Below, piece after piece: positions 52,318-61,573 of a DNA stretch of 64,000 bases. Below the pieces are notes generated by a model. That model saw only the letters and a program-made list of their open reading frames with translations, was not told the DNA's origin and searched no databases. Position 1 is the stretch's first letter; every line of letters starts with the position of its first letter. This DNA is from Pseudomonas marginalis (GTDB lineage Bacteria; Pseudomonadota; Gammaproteobacteria; Pseudomonadales; Pseudomonadaceae), in contig NZ_FNSU01000003.1 in NCBI RefSeq assembly GCF_900105325.1, positions 2,976,001-3,040,000 of the forward strand, read 5' to 3'. The translations under genes were made by a program, and so were the position numbers.

Positions 52318-53601
52318 ATGAGCACAGCATTGTTCACGCGCAGCCTGTTGCTCGGCCTGGTATCGCTGGCGCCGCGACTGGCCGGTGCAGACCTGTTGCC
52401 CGCCCATGCCGATGCGGAAGTAGGACTGGCCAGTGCCTTGCGCCTGCACGGCGACGATCCTGTCACCCAGAAGGCGGCGTATTTCAAGGCCAACCTGGAA
52501 GACAACTGGGACAGCGGCTACTACAAGGCCAAGGGCCGGGTGCGCTACGACGCGCGCTATGACGGGCATAACCCTTACAGCCAGGAGGCACGGGATGAAT
52601 ACCGCTTCAGTGCCGACTGGCGACACCTCTACTGGGGCCAGTACCTGGGCGACGGTGAAGTCACCGTAGGTTGGCAGCAAGTGGTCTGGGGCCGCGCCGA
52701 CGAACTGCGGGTGCTGGACCAGGTCAACCCCATCGACTATCGCGAAGGGGTCACGGCCTTGCTTGAAGACAGCCGCATCGCCGTGCCGATGGTGCGCCTG
52801 ACCCAGCCCGTGGGCGAGTGGGAAGTGGAAGCCCTGTGGATCACCGACTTCCTGAAAAACCAGGCACCGGCCCAGGGCAGCGAGTTCGACGCACCGCTGT
52901 TCGCAGTCCCGGACCCGGACCTGTTCGTGATCGATTCGAAGCCGGACTACAGCGGGCAGAAAGGTTTTTCCTATGGCATGAGCGCCAACGGCAGGATCGG
53001 CTCGGTGGACGCCAGTTTTGTCGCCCTCAACGCCCGCCAGCAGGACCCGGTGTATGCGGTCGAAGGCATCGCCGACGATCAGCGCGTGCTCCTGGAGCGC
53101 CAGTTCCCACGTTACAGCATGGGCGGCGCAGGCCTGGCGATCGATGCCGGCCACAGCTTCGTGGTGCGCAGCGAGGTGGCCTACTTCGACCGCTGGCACG
53201 TCACCAACCCCTACCGCACCCGCGGCAGCAGCCAGAGCCCAATGGTCAAGTCATTGCTGGGGGTCGACTACCTGCTGCGCAACTGGCTGATTTCCGTGCA
53301 ATGGCAGGAGCAGCAGTTACTGGACTGGCAAATGGGCATGGTGCAGGACAAACGCCAGCCGTTGTTCACCCTGTCCGCCGAGGGCAATCACCTGCGTGAC
53401 CGCCTCAAGTCCCGCCTGGTCCTGGCCATGTCACCGCCTGCCAAAGACGACGCTTTGCTGCAAGGCATCTTCACCTACACCCCAGTGGACTGGCTGAAGC
53501 TGGGCCTGGAGGTGGATGTGTTTTTTGGCAAGGAAGACCGCACTTTTGGCCAGTACCGCCAACGCGATCAACTGCGCGTGTCCGCCGGCTACCTGTTCTG
53601 A
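52318..53601 (+). CDS. outer-membrane beta-barrel protein (DUF1302-like)
   Basis: This 427-residue protein has a signal peptide (about 1-24, ending LAGA) and repeated amphipathic strands with alternating aromatic residues (WQQVVWGRADELRVLDQVNP, SYGMSANGRIGSVDA). It ends VSAGYLF with a C-terminal Phe typical of outer-membrane insertion. It starts 2 bp after the SDR stop. Such proteins often sit beside LolA-like and MMPL genes and may let hydrophobic products leave the envelope. Confidence 0.7.
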   Translation: MSTALFTRSLLLGLVSLAPRLAGADLLPAHADAEVGLASALRLHGDDPVTQKAAYFKANLEDNWDSGYYKAKGRVRYDARYDGHNPYSQEARDEYRFSADWRHLYWGQYLGDGEVTVGWQQVVWGRADELRVLDQVNPIDYREGVTALLEDSRIAVPMVRLTQPVGEWEVEALWITDFLKNQAPAQGSEFDAPLFAVPDPDLFVIDSKPDYSGQKGFSYGMSANGRIGSVDASFVALNARQQDPVYAVEGIADDQRVLLERQFPRYSMGGAGLAIDAGHSFVVRSEVAYFDRWHVTNPYRTRGSSQSPMVKSLLGVDYLLRNWLISVQWQEQQLLDWQMGMVQDKRQPLFTLSAEGNHLRDRLKSRLVLAMSPPAKDDALLQGIFTYTPVDWLKLGLEVDVFFGKEDRTFGQYRQRDQLRVSAGYLF

Positions 53602-53648
53602 GCCCTGAACTGATCTCAATAAAACCCTCTTCAAGAAAAGGAAATTCT

Positions 53649-54479
53649 ATGTTGCCGCCCCTCAAGGTCTTGACCGCCAGCCTCCTGATGCTGACCAGCA
53701 TGGGGGCATTGGCCGCCCCGAACGCCGACGACATCATTCGTCAGGCCCGTGACCGCAATGACGGCAAGAGTTTCATGTCGCAGGTGTCGTTGATCCTGCT
53801 CGACAAGCAAGGCAATAGCCGGGTGCGGGAGTTCAGCTACCTGCAAAAGGATTACTCGGACAGTGACAAGTTCACCATGTACTTCTCGGCGCCCAACGAT
53901 GTGCGCAACGTCGCCTTCCACATCGAAAACCCCCACGAAGCACTGAATGCCGAGGACAGCCAGTGGATGTACCTGCCGGTCAGCCGACAGACCCGTCGGA
54001 TCTCGACCACCGATAAGCGTGGCGCGTTTATGGGCAGCGATTACTCCTACGCGGACTTGGACAAGATCCGCGCCGAAGACTACCGCCAGACACTGGTGGG
54101 CGAGGAGACCATGGGCGGGCGCGAGTGCTACGTCATCGAGCGCACGCCGGTGTCTGCGCAGATTCTCGCCAAGACTGGCTACAACCAGCTCAAGGTGTGG
54201 ATCGACAAGCAAAACAACCTGGTCATGCGCCAGGATTTCTTCGACGTCAAAGGCGTGATGTTCAAGCAGATGCGTACGCTGAAAGTCGAGACGGTCGATC
54301 AAATCGACAGCATCACCCTCAGCGAAACCGAAGACTTCATCGCCGGCACGCGCTCCCAACTGCGGTTCAACCAGTTGCAGTACAACGTCGAACTGGACGA
54401 TTGGCTGTTCAACCAGACCGCAATCAAGCGCGGCCTGAAAACCGGCGACCTGCCTGAATTTGCCGTATCCGCCCGCTGA
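53649..54479 (+). CDS. LolA-like periplasmic protein
   Basis: This 276-residue protein has a signal peptide ending ALA (about residue 22) and the lipoprotein-sorting-protein fold with repeated beta strands (for example SDKFTMYFSAPNDVRNVAF and WMYLPVSRQTRRIST). It resembles the LolA-like proteins of aryl polyene and hydrophobic-product clusters. It may carry a lipid-like product across the periplasm to the outer-membrane protein. Its gene lies between the beta-barrel and MMPL genes. Confidence 0.75.
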   Translation: MLPPLKVLTASLLMLTSMGALAAPNADDIIRQARDRNDGKSFMSQVSLILLDKQGNSRVREFSYLQKDYSDSDKFTMYFSAPNDVRNVAFHIENPHEALNAEDSQWMYLPVSRQTRRISTTDKRGAFMGSDYSYADLDKIRAEDYRQTLVGEETMGGRECYVIERTPVSAQILAKTGYNQLKVWIDKQNNLVMRQDFFDVKGVMFKQMRTLKVETVDQIDSITLSETEDFIAGTRSQLRFNQLQYNVELDDWLFNQTAIKRGLKTGDLPEFAVSAR

Positions 54480-54514
54480 ATACTGCGCCTGCCTTTCGTG
54501 GAACCGATTGAACT

Positions 54515-57124
54515 ATGGAACGATACCTGAACTTCGTTGAGCGCTATGCGCGCACGATTGTATTTGTGCTGGTGGCGATCACGGCCTACTTCACCTATAC
54601 CCTCGGCTCGCTGATGTCGGACACCAACCCCTACTTACTCAAGGAAAGCCACCCGGCGCGCAAAACCATTATCGACCTGCAGCACGAGTTCACCGGCACC
54701 TATGACTCGGTCATGGTGGCCCAGAGCAATGCGCACAGTGTATTTAACACGCAGTCGCTCAACGCGCAGTTCGAAATCTCCCAGGCCCTTCGCCGGCTGA
54801 TGCTGGCCAATGCCGACGATGAAGTCGAGTTGCGCCGTGTTGTCGGCCAGCACGAAAACGACAGCCGCGCCCAACTGTTGGCCAGCGATATCCTCGGCGG
54901 CGGGTTTAACCAAAACGACTATGCCCAAGCCAAAGCCCTGCGCGATCACGCCCGCAACCAGGGCTGGGCAGAACGAGACCAGCAGTTTCTGACGTTCCTG
55001 GCGGAGCGGATTAACCCCATCAAGGAAATGGCCTCGATGGCCGACCTGGAAAACATCAGCCTGAGCGCCGATGGCGAACTGTGGATTCACAAGACCCTGC
55101 ACGGCCTGGACATGGACCCGCAGGTCGTCGAAGCGCAGATCATGGGCAACGAGCAAATGGTCGGCGGGGTGGTCTCCCCTGACAAGAAAGTCGCGGTGGT
55201 GGTGGCCGAGCTGGGCACCAAGCAGGACGACGCCCAGGCGCAACTGCGGGCGTACCAGCAGGTACGCCAGATCGTCGCGGACTATCAGAGCAAACATCCG
55301 CAATTCACCGATGAAGTGTTTATTGCCGGGACGCCGATCTTCATCGCAGCCCAACAAGAGATCATCGATCACGACCTGGCGCTGCTGTTTCCTATCGTGT
55401 TCCTGCTTGTGACTTCCATGCTGGTGTTTTTCTTTCGCAAGCCGCTGGGTGTGTTCCTGCCGCTGTTCAATATCCTCTTCTGCACGATCTGGACGCTGGG
55501 GCTGATGGCCTTGTTAAAAGTGCCCATCGACCTGCTCACCAGTGTGCTGCCGGTATTTTTGTTCACCATCTGCTGCGCCGACGCGATACATGTGATGGCT
55601 GAGTACTATGAGCAACTCAATGCCGGCAAGACGTACCGCGAGGCCAACCGCGAGACCATGCGCCGCATGGTCGTACCGGTGGTGCTGACCACCGTGACCA
55701 CCATCGCCACCTTTATGATCTCCACCACCAACAACATCGTCAGCATCCGAAACTTCGGGGTGTTCATGTCCATCGGGCTGACGGCCGCCCTGATCATCTC
55801 GCTGCTGTTGATTCCGGCGTGGATTTCCATCTGGGGCAAAGATCAGCCGCCGCGTAAAACCGTGCACAAAGAGTCGATCATCTCGCGCTACCTGGTAGCT
55901 TTCTGTGCCCGCCTGATCCGCTGGCGCAAACCGGTGCTGCTGGTCAGCTTGCCGTTGTTGGCACTGATGACGGTGTTTACCTTCATGGTCGATATCGAAG
56001 ACTCGGGCATCGCCTACTTCAAGAAAGACAGCCCGGTGCGCGTGTCCGATGAGTTCATCAACCGCTCCCGGATCGCGGGCACGTCCCCCGGCTGGATCGC
56101 GTTCGACACCAAGACCCCGCGTGGGGCGTTGACCACGGAGACCGTGCAGTTCCTCGACAAGCTCGATCATTTTCTCAAGTCTCAGCCAAACGTCAGTTAC
56201 ACCTATTCGGTGGCGGCTTACGTCAAGCGCATGAACCTGGTGCTCAATGATATGAACCCCGAGTACCTGCGGGTCCCACAGGCCCTGGAGCAGGTGACAT
56301 CGGTCAACGATGAGGGGCAGGCGGAAACCTTTGAGGTCGACGGTACCTCGCTTATCGAGCAACACATCATGATGTTCGAGAACGGCGGTGGTTCAGACTT
56401 GCAGAACGTACTGAATGCCGACTACTCCAAGGCCTTGACGCTCTACACCATGACCTCTTCGGTGGCCAGCGACTACAAGGCCATGCTCGATCGCCTGGAC
56501 GCCTGGCTGCTGGTAAACAAGCCGGCCAATCTGCAGGTTACCCATGCCGGTACGCCAAAAATATGGACCGGCATATTGGCCGAGATCACCCAGGGCCAGG
56601 TCCTGAGCTTCTCGCTCGCGTTGCTGGTGGTCACGCTGATGATGATGTTCTGGCTGAAGTCCGTCCGGCTGGGCATTCTGGGCATGCTGACGCTGCTGAC
56701 CACGTCGGTGACGGTGTATGGCTTTATGTACCTGTTGGGCATCGAGCTGAATATCGGCACGACGCTGGTGACGTTCCTGGTCGTGGGTGTGGTGGATTAC
56801 GCGGTGCACCTGCTGTCGCGCATCAAGCTGCTGGTTCAGCAAGGTATCCACGTGGACGAGGCGATCCTGACGGCGATGCACAGTGTCGGGCGTTCGACAG
56901 TGGTCAACGTGGTGATTTTCTCGGTGGGCTTCCTTGCCCTGCTGTTTTCCGCCTACAAGCCGGTCATTGACTTGGGAACACTGGTAGCGCTGGCCCTCTT
57001 CTCCAGCGGCGTCATGACCATCCTGTTAGTGACCTTGATATCTCCGTGGTTCTTTGCAGCCATTGTGCCCGAGCAGCGCACTGATGAACGCGAGCACCCA
57101 GGACGCGAGGGCGCCTTGAGCTAG
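54515..57124 (+). CDS. MMPL/RND-family exporter
   Basis: This 869-residue inner-membrane protein has the RND two-half layout: N-terminal TM (about 14-33), first periplasmic domain (about 40-285), TM bundle (about 290-440), second periplasmic domain (about 500-690) and TM bundle (about 700-855). The TM4 region CCADAIHVMAEYYEQLNAG is typical of the SSD-containing MMPL subfamily. It probably exports the cluster product. It closes the operon. Confidence 0.86.
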   Translation: MERYLNFVERYARTIVFVLVAITAYFTYTLGSLMSDTNPYLLKESHPARKTIIDLQHEFTGTYDSVMVAQSNAHSVFNTQSLNAQFEISQALRRLMLANADDEVELRRVVGQHENDSRAQLLASDILGGGFNQNDYAQAKALRDHARNQGWAERDQQFLTFLAERINPIKEMASMADLENISLSADGELWIHKTLHGLDMDPQVVEAQIMGNEQMVGGVVSPDKKVAVVVAELGTKQDDAQAQLRAYQQVRQIVADYQSKHPQFTDEVFIAGTPIFIAAQQEIIDHDLALLFPIVFLLVTSMLVFFFRKPLGVFLPLFNILFCTIWTLGLMALLKVPIDLLTSVLPVFLFTICCADAIHVMAEYYEQLNAGKTYREANRETMRRMVVPVVLTTVTTIATFMISTTNNIVSIRNFGVFMSIGLTAALIISLLLIPAWISIWGKDQPPRKTVHKESIISRYLVAFCARLIRWRKPVLLVSLPLLALMTVFTFMVDIEDSGIAYFKKDSPVRVSDEFINRSRIAGTSPGWIAFDTKTPRGALTTETVQFLDKLDHFLKSQPNVSYTYSVAAYVKRMNLVLNDMNPEYLRVPQALEQVTSVNDEGQAETFEVDGTSLIEQHIMMFENGGGSDLQNVLNADYSKALTLYTMTSSVASDYKAMLDRLDAWLLVNKPANLQVTHAGTPKIWTGILAEITQGQVLSFSLALLVVTLMMMFWLKSVRLGILGMLTLLTTSVTVYGFMYLLGIELNIGTTLVTFLVVGVVDYAVHLLSRIKLLVQQGIHVDEAILTAMHSVGRSTVVNVVIFSVGFLALLFSAYKPVIDLGTLVALALFSSGVMTILLVTLISPWFFAAIVPEQRTDEREHPGREGALS

Positions 57125-57226
57125 AGGCTGGAACGGACGACGCCGGCCATAGCCATTGAGTAACCAGGGGTTGCCGGCGTTTCCGAACAGCACACAACGC
57201 TTCATGAGGTCATGCAGCACGTTCGT

Positions 57227-57610
57227 TCAGGCCGTTTTGGAAAGATGTTCAAACTGGCATTGATACTGGGCGTCCTTGAGGCTGCTCTCGAACTGTTCAA
57301 GGCCGTCGTAGATACTTTGCAAGCCTTCGATCTGGTTTTTCAGTTCCAGCTTTTTATCCGCAATCGCCTGGTTGGCCAAATCCCACGGCAGCTCCTGGCC
57401 CCGGTGATCCTGAAGGATCGCCTGCATTTCCTTGAGCTTGAAGCCCAACTGCTGAGCGCATTTGATAAACGTCAGCAGCTCAACGCTTTGCTGGCTATAG
57501 ACCCGATACTTCCCTTCGCGCACCGGCGGCGGCAGCAAACCAATGTCTTCATAGTGGCGGATCGTCTTGACTGTCGTGCCCGACAACTGGGCAGCTTTGC
57601 CGATATACAT
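57227..57610 (-). CDS. MerR-family transcriptional regulator
   Basis: This 127-residue protein begins MYIGKAAQLSGTTVKTIRHY, the MerR-type winged HTH, followed by a coiled-coil dimerisation helix (about 80-115) and a short C-terminus with one Cys. It lacks the CxxC metal site of CueR/ZntR. It is 164 bp downstream of, and on the same strand as, a quinone-reductase-like gene, which is its likely target. Confidence 0.85.
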   Translation of the reverse strand: MYIGKAAQLSGTTVKTIRHYEDIGLLPPPVREGKYRVYSQQSVELLTFIKCAQQLGFKLKEMQAILQDHRGQELPWDLANQAIADKKLELKNQIEGLQSIYDGLEQFESSLKDAQYQCQFEHLSKTA

Positions 57611-57774
57611 GTAAAAGTCCTTTTTTTATGGCGCAGAAGAGGCGCGTACTTTGGCGCGCCGCATCTTCACACATGTCTACGGGGTCGGAAACCCGAAGGT
57701 GGCAAAAGGCAGTGTAATTGGCAGGGATAAAGCCGGCATCGCCTGCTGCAAGGCGATGCTGTGCAACGGCTATG

Positions 57775-58353
57775 TCAGCGGCAAGCAATAGCCTGGGCTT
57801 GCTTGAGCCAGGCTTCGCGCTGGGAGTCGCCGGAACCGAGGATCGGCCCGAACGTGAGGGTCTTCAATGGTTTGATGCCGCAGAACTCCAGGGTAGTCTT
57901 GCGCATCTGGTGCAGGCCCGGCATGCAGTAGACCCACTTGTAGTACCACGGCGGGGTATCCATCGTGACCAGCAGGTGGGCCGTGCGCCCCTTCAAAAGC
58001 TTGTCGGGAAAGGCTTTGCCTTCGCGATACTTGAAGGCAAATCCGGGAAGGAATATTCGATCGAAGAAGCCTTTCATCAGGGCCGGAATTCCGCCCCACC
58101 AGATGGGATAGACAAACGCCAGGTGCTCAGCCCACGTGATATCGGCCTGGGCCTTGAGCAGATCGGGCTCCAGCAACTGAACCTGTTTGTAGCCATCGTG
58201 CAGCACTGGATCAAACCGCAGTGCATCCAGGCGTAACAGACGCACATCGTGCCCGGCCTCTGTGGCCGCCTTCACATAGGTGTCGGTCAATGCCCCACAG
58301 AAACTGTCGGTTGAGGGGTGCCCCAGAATCACCAGTACTCGCTTGCTCATCAT
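57775..58353 (-). CDS. NAD(P)H-quinone oxidoreductase, flavodoxin-like (NQO1 family)
   Basis: This 192-residue protein begins MMSKRVLVILGHP with AGGA 7 bp upstream. Motifs PIWWGGIPALMKGFFDRIF and FKYREGKAFPDKLLKGR are typical of FMN/FAD-binding quinone reductases, which detoxify quinones by two-electron reduction. It precedes a MerR gene that may control it. Confidence 0.87.
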   Translation of the reverse strand: MMSKRVLVILGHPSTDSFCGALTDTYVKAATEAGHDVRLLRLDALRFDPVLHDGYKQVQLLEPDLLKAQADITWAEHLAFVYPIWWGGIPALMKGFFDRIFLPGFAFKYREGKAFPDKLLKGRTAHLLVTMDTPPWYYKWVYCMPGLHQMRKTTLEFCGIKPLKTLTFGPILGSGDSQREAWLKQAQAIACR

Positions 58354-58484
58354 CACTTCATCCTGAAAAGTCGAGCGGGCAGGATAGGGTGTGCCCGTAA
58401 CAGGAGAGTCAACAGGGAGGTTTGCCAAATGCTGGTATAGCTTGGGTGCATTGCGCACCGGCAGGTAAGCACCAAATCGCAGGC

Positions 58485-58530
58485 AAAAAAAAACCCGGAA
58501 ATCCTCACTTGCGTGGGCCTTCCGGATTTT
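58485..58530 (-). terminator. terminator of tRNA-Lys
   Basis: On the minus strand TCCGGAA pairs with TTCCGG and is followed by nine T residues. Confidence 0.8.
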
Positions 58531-58545
58531 CTAAACCGCCAAAAA

Positions 58546-58621
58546 TGGTGGGTCGTGTGGGATTCGAACCTACGACCAATTGGTTAAAAGCCAACTGCTC
58601 TACCAACTGAGCTAACGACCC
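58546..58621 (-). tRNA. tRNA-Lys (anticodon TTT)
   Basis: On the minus strand the 76-nt sequence begins GGGTCGTTAGCTCAG, folds into a cloverleaf with anticodon TTT, contains the T-loop GGTTCGAATCC and ends in an encoded CCA. Confidence 0.97.
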
Positions 58622-58684
58622 GCTGTGTGGTGGCGCGTATAATACTGATTTCTAAGGATTATTCAACACCTTATTTGAAATAAA

Positions 58685-59362
58685 TCAGAAATAACGCGTC
58701 GGGTCCGTAATTCCGGCCATTTGGAAGCCCTCTGCACGCAGCCGGCAGCTGTCGCATTTCCCACAGGCACGGCCGTCATCGTCTGTCTGATAGCAGGAAA
58801 CTGTCAGCGAGTAATCGACACCGAGTCCTACGCCAGCCTTCACGATAGCGGCCTTGCTCAGGTTTTGCAGCGGTGCCTGGATCCGGAAACCCTGCCCTTC
58901 TACCCCGGCTTTTGTCGCCAAATTGGCCATACGCTCGAACAACTCGACGTATTCGGGGCGGCAGTCCGGGTAGCCGTTGTAATCAAGCGCGTTAACCCCG
59001 ATGAAGATGTCACGGGCACTCAGAACCTCCGCCCAGCCCAGGGCCAGGGACAGGAACACGGTGTTGCGTGCCGGTACGTAGGTAACCGGGATGCCTTGGG
59101 TGGGGGCCTCAGGGACGTCGATAGTGCTGTCGGTCAAGGCCGAGCCACCCATGCCGTCGAGGTTCAGGCCAATCACCTTGTGTTCGACCACGCCCAAGTC
59201 TCGGGCCACACGGGCGGCTGCATCCAGCTCGGCGCGGTGGCGCTGACCGTAGTCGAAGCTCATGGTGTAACAGCTGTAACCTTCGGCGCGAACCATGGCC
59301 ACTAGCGTTGCGGAATCGAGGCCACCTGACAGCAGGATGACCGCGCGCTTTTGATCAGTCAT
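58685..59362 (-). CDS. queC: 7-cyano-7-deazaguanine synthase
   Basis: This 225-residue enzyme makes preQ0 from 7-carboxy-7-deazaguanine, ammonia and ATP. The PP-loop motif SGGLDSATL (about 11-19) and the zinc-binding cysteines in SCYQTDDDG..CGKCDSCRLR near the C-terminus are intact. The ATG at 59362 gives MTDQKRAVIL and starts 1 bp after queE ends. Confidence 0.96.
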   Translation of the reverse strand: MTDQKRAVILLSGGLDSATLVAMVRAEGYSCYTMSFDYGQRHRAELDAAARVARDLGVVEHKVIGLNLDGMGGSALTDSTIDVPEAPTQGIPVTYVPARNTVFLSLALGWAEVLSARDIFIGVNALDYNGYPDCRPEYVELFERMANLATKAGVEGQGFRIQAPLQNLSKAAIVKAGVGLGVDYSLTVSCYQTDDDGRACGKCDSCRLRAEGFQMAGITDPTRYF

Positions 59363-59363
59363 C

Positions 59364-60011
59364 TCAGCGCCCCGGTTCGTCGTTCCACAGGTATTTATGC
59401 AGCTGCAATTGCAGGCGTACGGGCAGGTTATCGGCAACCACCCAGTCGGCCAGATCGCGCGCGTTCAGGTCGTGGTGGCTGGGAGAGAACAATACCTCAC
59501 CGGCACGGCGGTCAAGGCCGTACTGGATCAGCTTGGAATTGGCCCAGTCGTAGTCTTCACGGGAACAAATCACGAACTTGACCTGATCGTTGGGCGTCAG
59601 CAGTTCGATGTTCTCGTAGCGGTTGCGGTGCACTTCCTTGGAGCCCGGCGTCTTGAGGTCAACCACTCGGCTGACACGCGGGTCTACAGCGGAAATATCC
59701 AGGGCCCCACTGGTTTCCAGGGAGACCTCGTAACCGGCATCACACAGCTGTTTGAGCAAGGGGATGGCATTGGGCTGGGCCAGGGGCTCGCCACCCGTTA
59801 CACAGACGTAGCGGGGCCGGTAGCCGGCAACCTGCTCCAGGATGTCTTCGAGGGTGCGCACAGTGCCGCCACTGAAGGCGTAGGCGCTGTCACAGTATTG
59901 GCAACGCAAGGGGCAACCGGTCAGGCGCACAAAAACCGTGGGCAGGCCAGCGGTTCGCGTTTCACCCTGTAACGAGTAAAAAACTTCGGTGATGCGTAAT
60001 GTGTCTTGCAT
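59364..60011 (-). CDS. queE: 7-carboxy-7-deazaguanine synthase (radical SAM)
   Basis: This 215-residue enzyme carries the radical-SAM cluster motif C-x3-C-x2-C in GCPLRCQYCDSAYAFSGG (about residues 31-48). It begins MQDTLRITEVFYSLQGE. It acts in queuosine synthesis just before QueC, and the genes are adjacent. Confidence 0.95.
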   Translation of the reverse strand: MQDTLRITEVFYSLQGETRTAGLPTVFVRLTGCPLRCQYCDSAYAFSGGTVRTLEDILEQVAGYRPRYVCVTGGEPLAQPNAIPLLKQLCDAGYEVSLETSGALDISAVDPRVSRVVDLKTPGSKEVHRNRYENIELLTPNDQVKFVICSREDYDWANSKLIQYGLDRRAGEVLFSPSHHDLNARDLADWVVADNLPVRLQLQLHKYLWNDEPGR

Positions 60012-60131
60012 AGTCGCCACGGGCGTAACAGCTAAACAGGCTGTCCGCCTCCGTCAGGCACTTCAAGGAACCCCGCCAACGCGTAGGCCCCAGGAAGCGT
60101 GTGTCATAAAAGGGCGTGGATTCTAACGAAA

Positions 60132-60154
60132 AAACCCGCGCCAGGCGCGGGTTT
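60132..60154 (-). terminator. terminator of the Tol-Pal-cpoB operon
   Basis: AAACCCGCGC and its complement form a 10-bp stem with a 3-nt loop. The A-run on the left gives a T-run on the minus strand, 20 bp after cpoB. Confidence 0.88.
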
Positions 60155-60174
60155 CTTCTAAACGGCTGCATCGC

Positions 60175-61011
60175 TTACAAGCGTTGCAGATCCCGTTGGG
60201 CCAACTGTGCAGCGGAGGTACCCGGATATTGGGCTACGACCTGCTGCAGAATGCCTTTGACCTTGTCGGTATGACCCAGGCGGCGCTCTACGTCAGCGAG
60301 TTTATACAGCGAGTCGGGCACCTTGGCGTGCTTGGGGTACAGCTGGCTGACCTTGGCAAATGCCTGGCCCGCCCCCTGCAGATCACCCTTTGCCAGATTC
60401 ACCTCGCCCAACCAGTATTGGGCGTTGCCCGCGTACTGGCTGTTTGGGTAGCGGCCCAGGAAGGCGGTAAAGGCTTTGCTGGCCTTATCGAAATCCTTGG
60501 CCTTGATCAGGTCGAAGGCTGCATCGTAATACAGCTTTTCCTTCGCCGGATCACCCGGTTCACTGCTGGCGGCAGGGGCTTGGCTCGCAGCGGCGGCCCC
60601 TGCTGCTGCACCACCGATAGCCGCGCTGGGCGCGCCACCGGCAGAAGAATTATCAGGAGTAGCGGCAGGTGTAACACCGGCTCCTATACGTCGATCAAGA
60701 TCCTGGTAACGCTCCAGGCCTTCCTGCTTCAGCTGACGCACCTCATTTTGCAGAACTTCAATGGTGCCTTGTTGCTGCGCCAATTGATCCTGCATGCGTT
60801 GCAGCTGGTTGAACAGTTCGCCCTGTGCCGAGGGAGCGGACGTAGCCGCCCCCCCAGCATAGGCGCCATTCGTGCCATAACCCGCTGGCGGATAACTGCT
60901 CCCGCTATTGTTATAGCCAGAGTTGCTATCTTCCACAGGAACCGCAGCCCACACCGCAAGCGGGGCGAGGCTGAGAGCCAATACAGTTAGAGCACGACGG
61001 CACGTTCGCAT
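60175..61011 (-). CDS. cpoB: CpoB, Tol-associated cell-division coordinator (YbgF)
   Basis: This 278-residue periplasmic protein has a signal peptide ending VWA, a coiled coil (about 65-95: LFNQLQRMQDQLAQQQG), an Ala/Gly/Ser-rich linker and tetratricopeptide repeats (about 160-275: LGRYPNSQYAGNAQYWLGE). It links peptidoglycan synthesis with the Tol system. It starts 6 bp after pal. Confidence 0.94.
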   Translation of the reverse strand: MRTCRRALTVLALSLAPLAVWAAVPVEDSNSGYNNSGSSYPPAGYGTNGAYAGGAATSAPSAQGELFNQLQRMQDQLAQQQGTIEVLQNEVRQLKQEGLERYQDLDRRIGAGVTPAATPDNSSAGGAPSAAIGGAAAGAAAASQAPAASSEPGDPAKEKLYYDAAFDLIKAKDFDKASKAFTAFLGRYPNSQYAGNAQYWLGEVNLAKGDLQGAGQAFAKVSQLYPKHAKVPDSLYKLADVERRLGHTDKVKGILQQVVAQYPGTSAAQLAQRDLQRL

Positions 61012-61017
61012 GACGAA

Positions 61018-61518
61018 TTACTTACGCAGTTCGACGCGACGGTTTTGAGCCCAGGACTGCTCGTCGTGGCCAGTAGCAACTGGACGCTCTTTACCGTAGG
61101 AAACCAGTTCCAGTTGGCCTGGAGCAACACCTTGCAGTACCAGGTAGCGCTGAACGGCTTTCGCACGACGCTCGCCCAGTGCCATGTTGTACTCACGAGT
61201 ACCACGTTCGTCAGTGTTACCTTCCAGAACAACGCGAGCGCCGTTAGCTTTCAGGTCCTTCGCGTGAACGTCCAGAGCGCGCATGGCTTCTGGTTTCAGG
61301 TCCGAACTGTCGTATTCGAAGTAGAAAGTGGTGATAGCGCGCAGAGCAGCTTCTTCGCTCAGGGAGCCGTCAACTGCACCAGTGTTAGCGCCGTAACCAG
61401 CGTTTGGATCAACAGCTGCGCCTTCACCGGCATTGTCGCCGCCTTTAGACGAGCAACCAACGGCTACGGACAGAGCCAGAGCCAGAGCAGCAAACTTACC
61501 AAACTTCAGCATTTCCAT
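61018..61518 (-). CDS. pal: peptidoglycan-associated lipoprotein Pal
   Basis: This 166-residue protein has a lipoprotein signal peptide with lipobox VAVGC and an OmpA-like peptidoglycan-binding domain (about 60-166: GNTDERGTREYNMALGERRA and LELVSYGKERPVATG). It tethers the outer membrane to peptidoglycan and binds TolB. It sits 55 bp after tolB. Confidence 0.97.
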   Translation of the reverse strand: MEMLKFGKFAALALALSVAVGCSSKGGDNAGEGAAVDPNAGYGANTGAVDGSLSEEAALRAITTFYFEYDSSDLKPEAMRALDVHAKDLKANGARVVLEGNTDERGTREYNMALGERRAKAVQRYLVLQGVAPGQLELVSYGKERPVATGHDEQSWAQNRRVELRK

Positions 61519-61573
61519 CGTGAAACTCCTAATGAACCCCAGTGTGTTAAGTACTTCTTTTTGTAGCGCCGCG

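Noticed and set aside
57026..57205. 59-residue frame on the minus strand overlapping the MMPL 3' end (begins MKRCVLFGNAGNPW)
   Set aside because: It overlaps the conserved C-terminal part of the exporter gene, has no good ribosome-binding site and I see no family resemblance.
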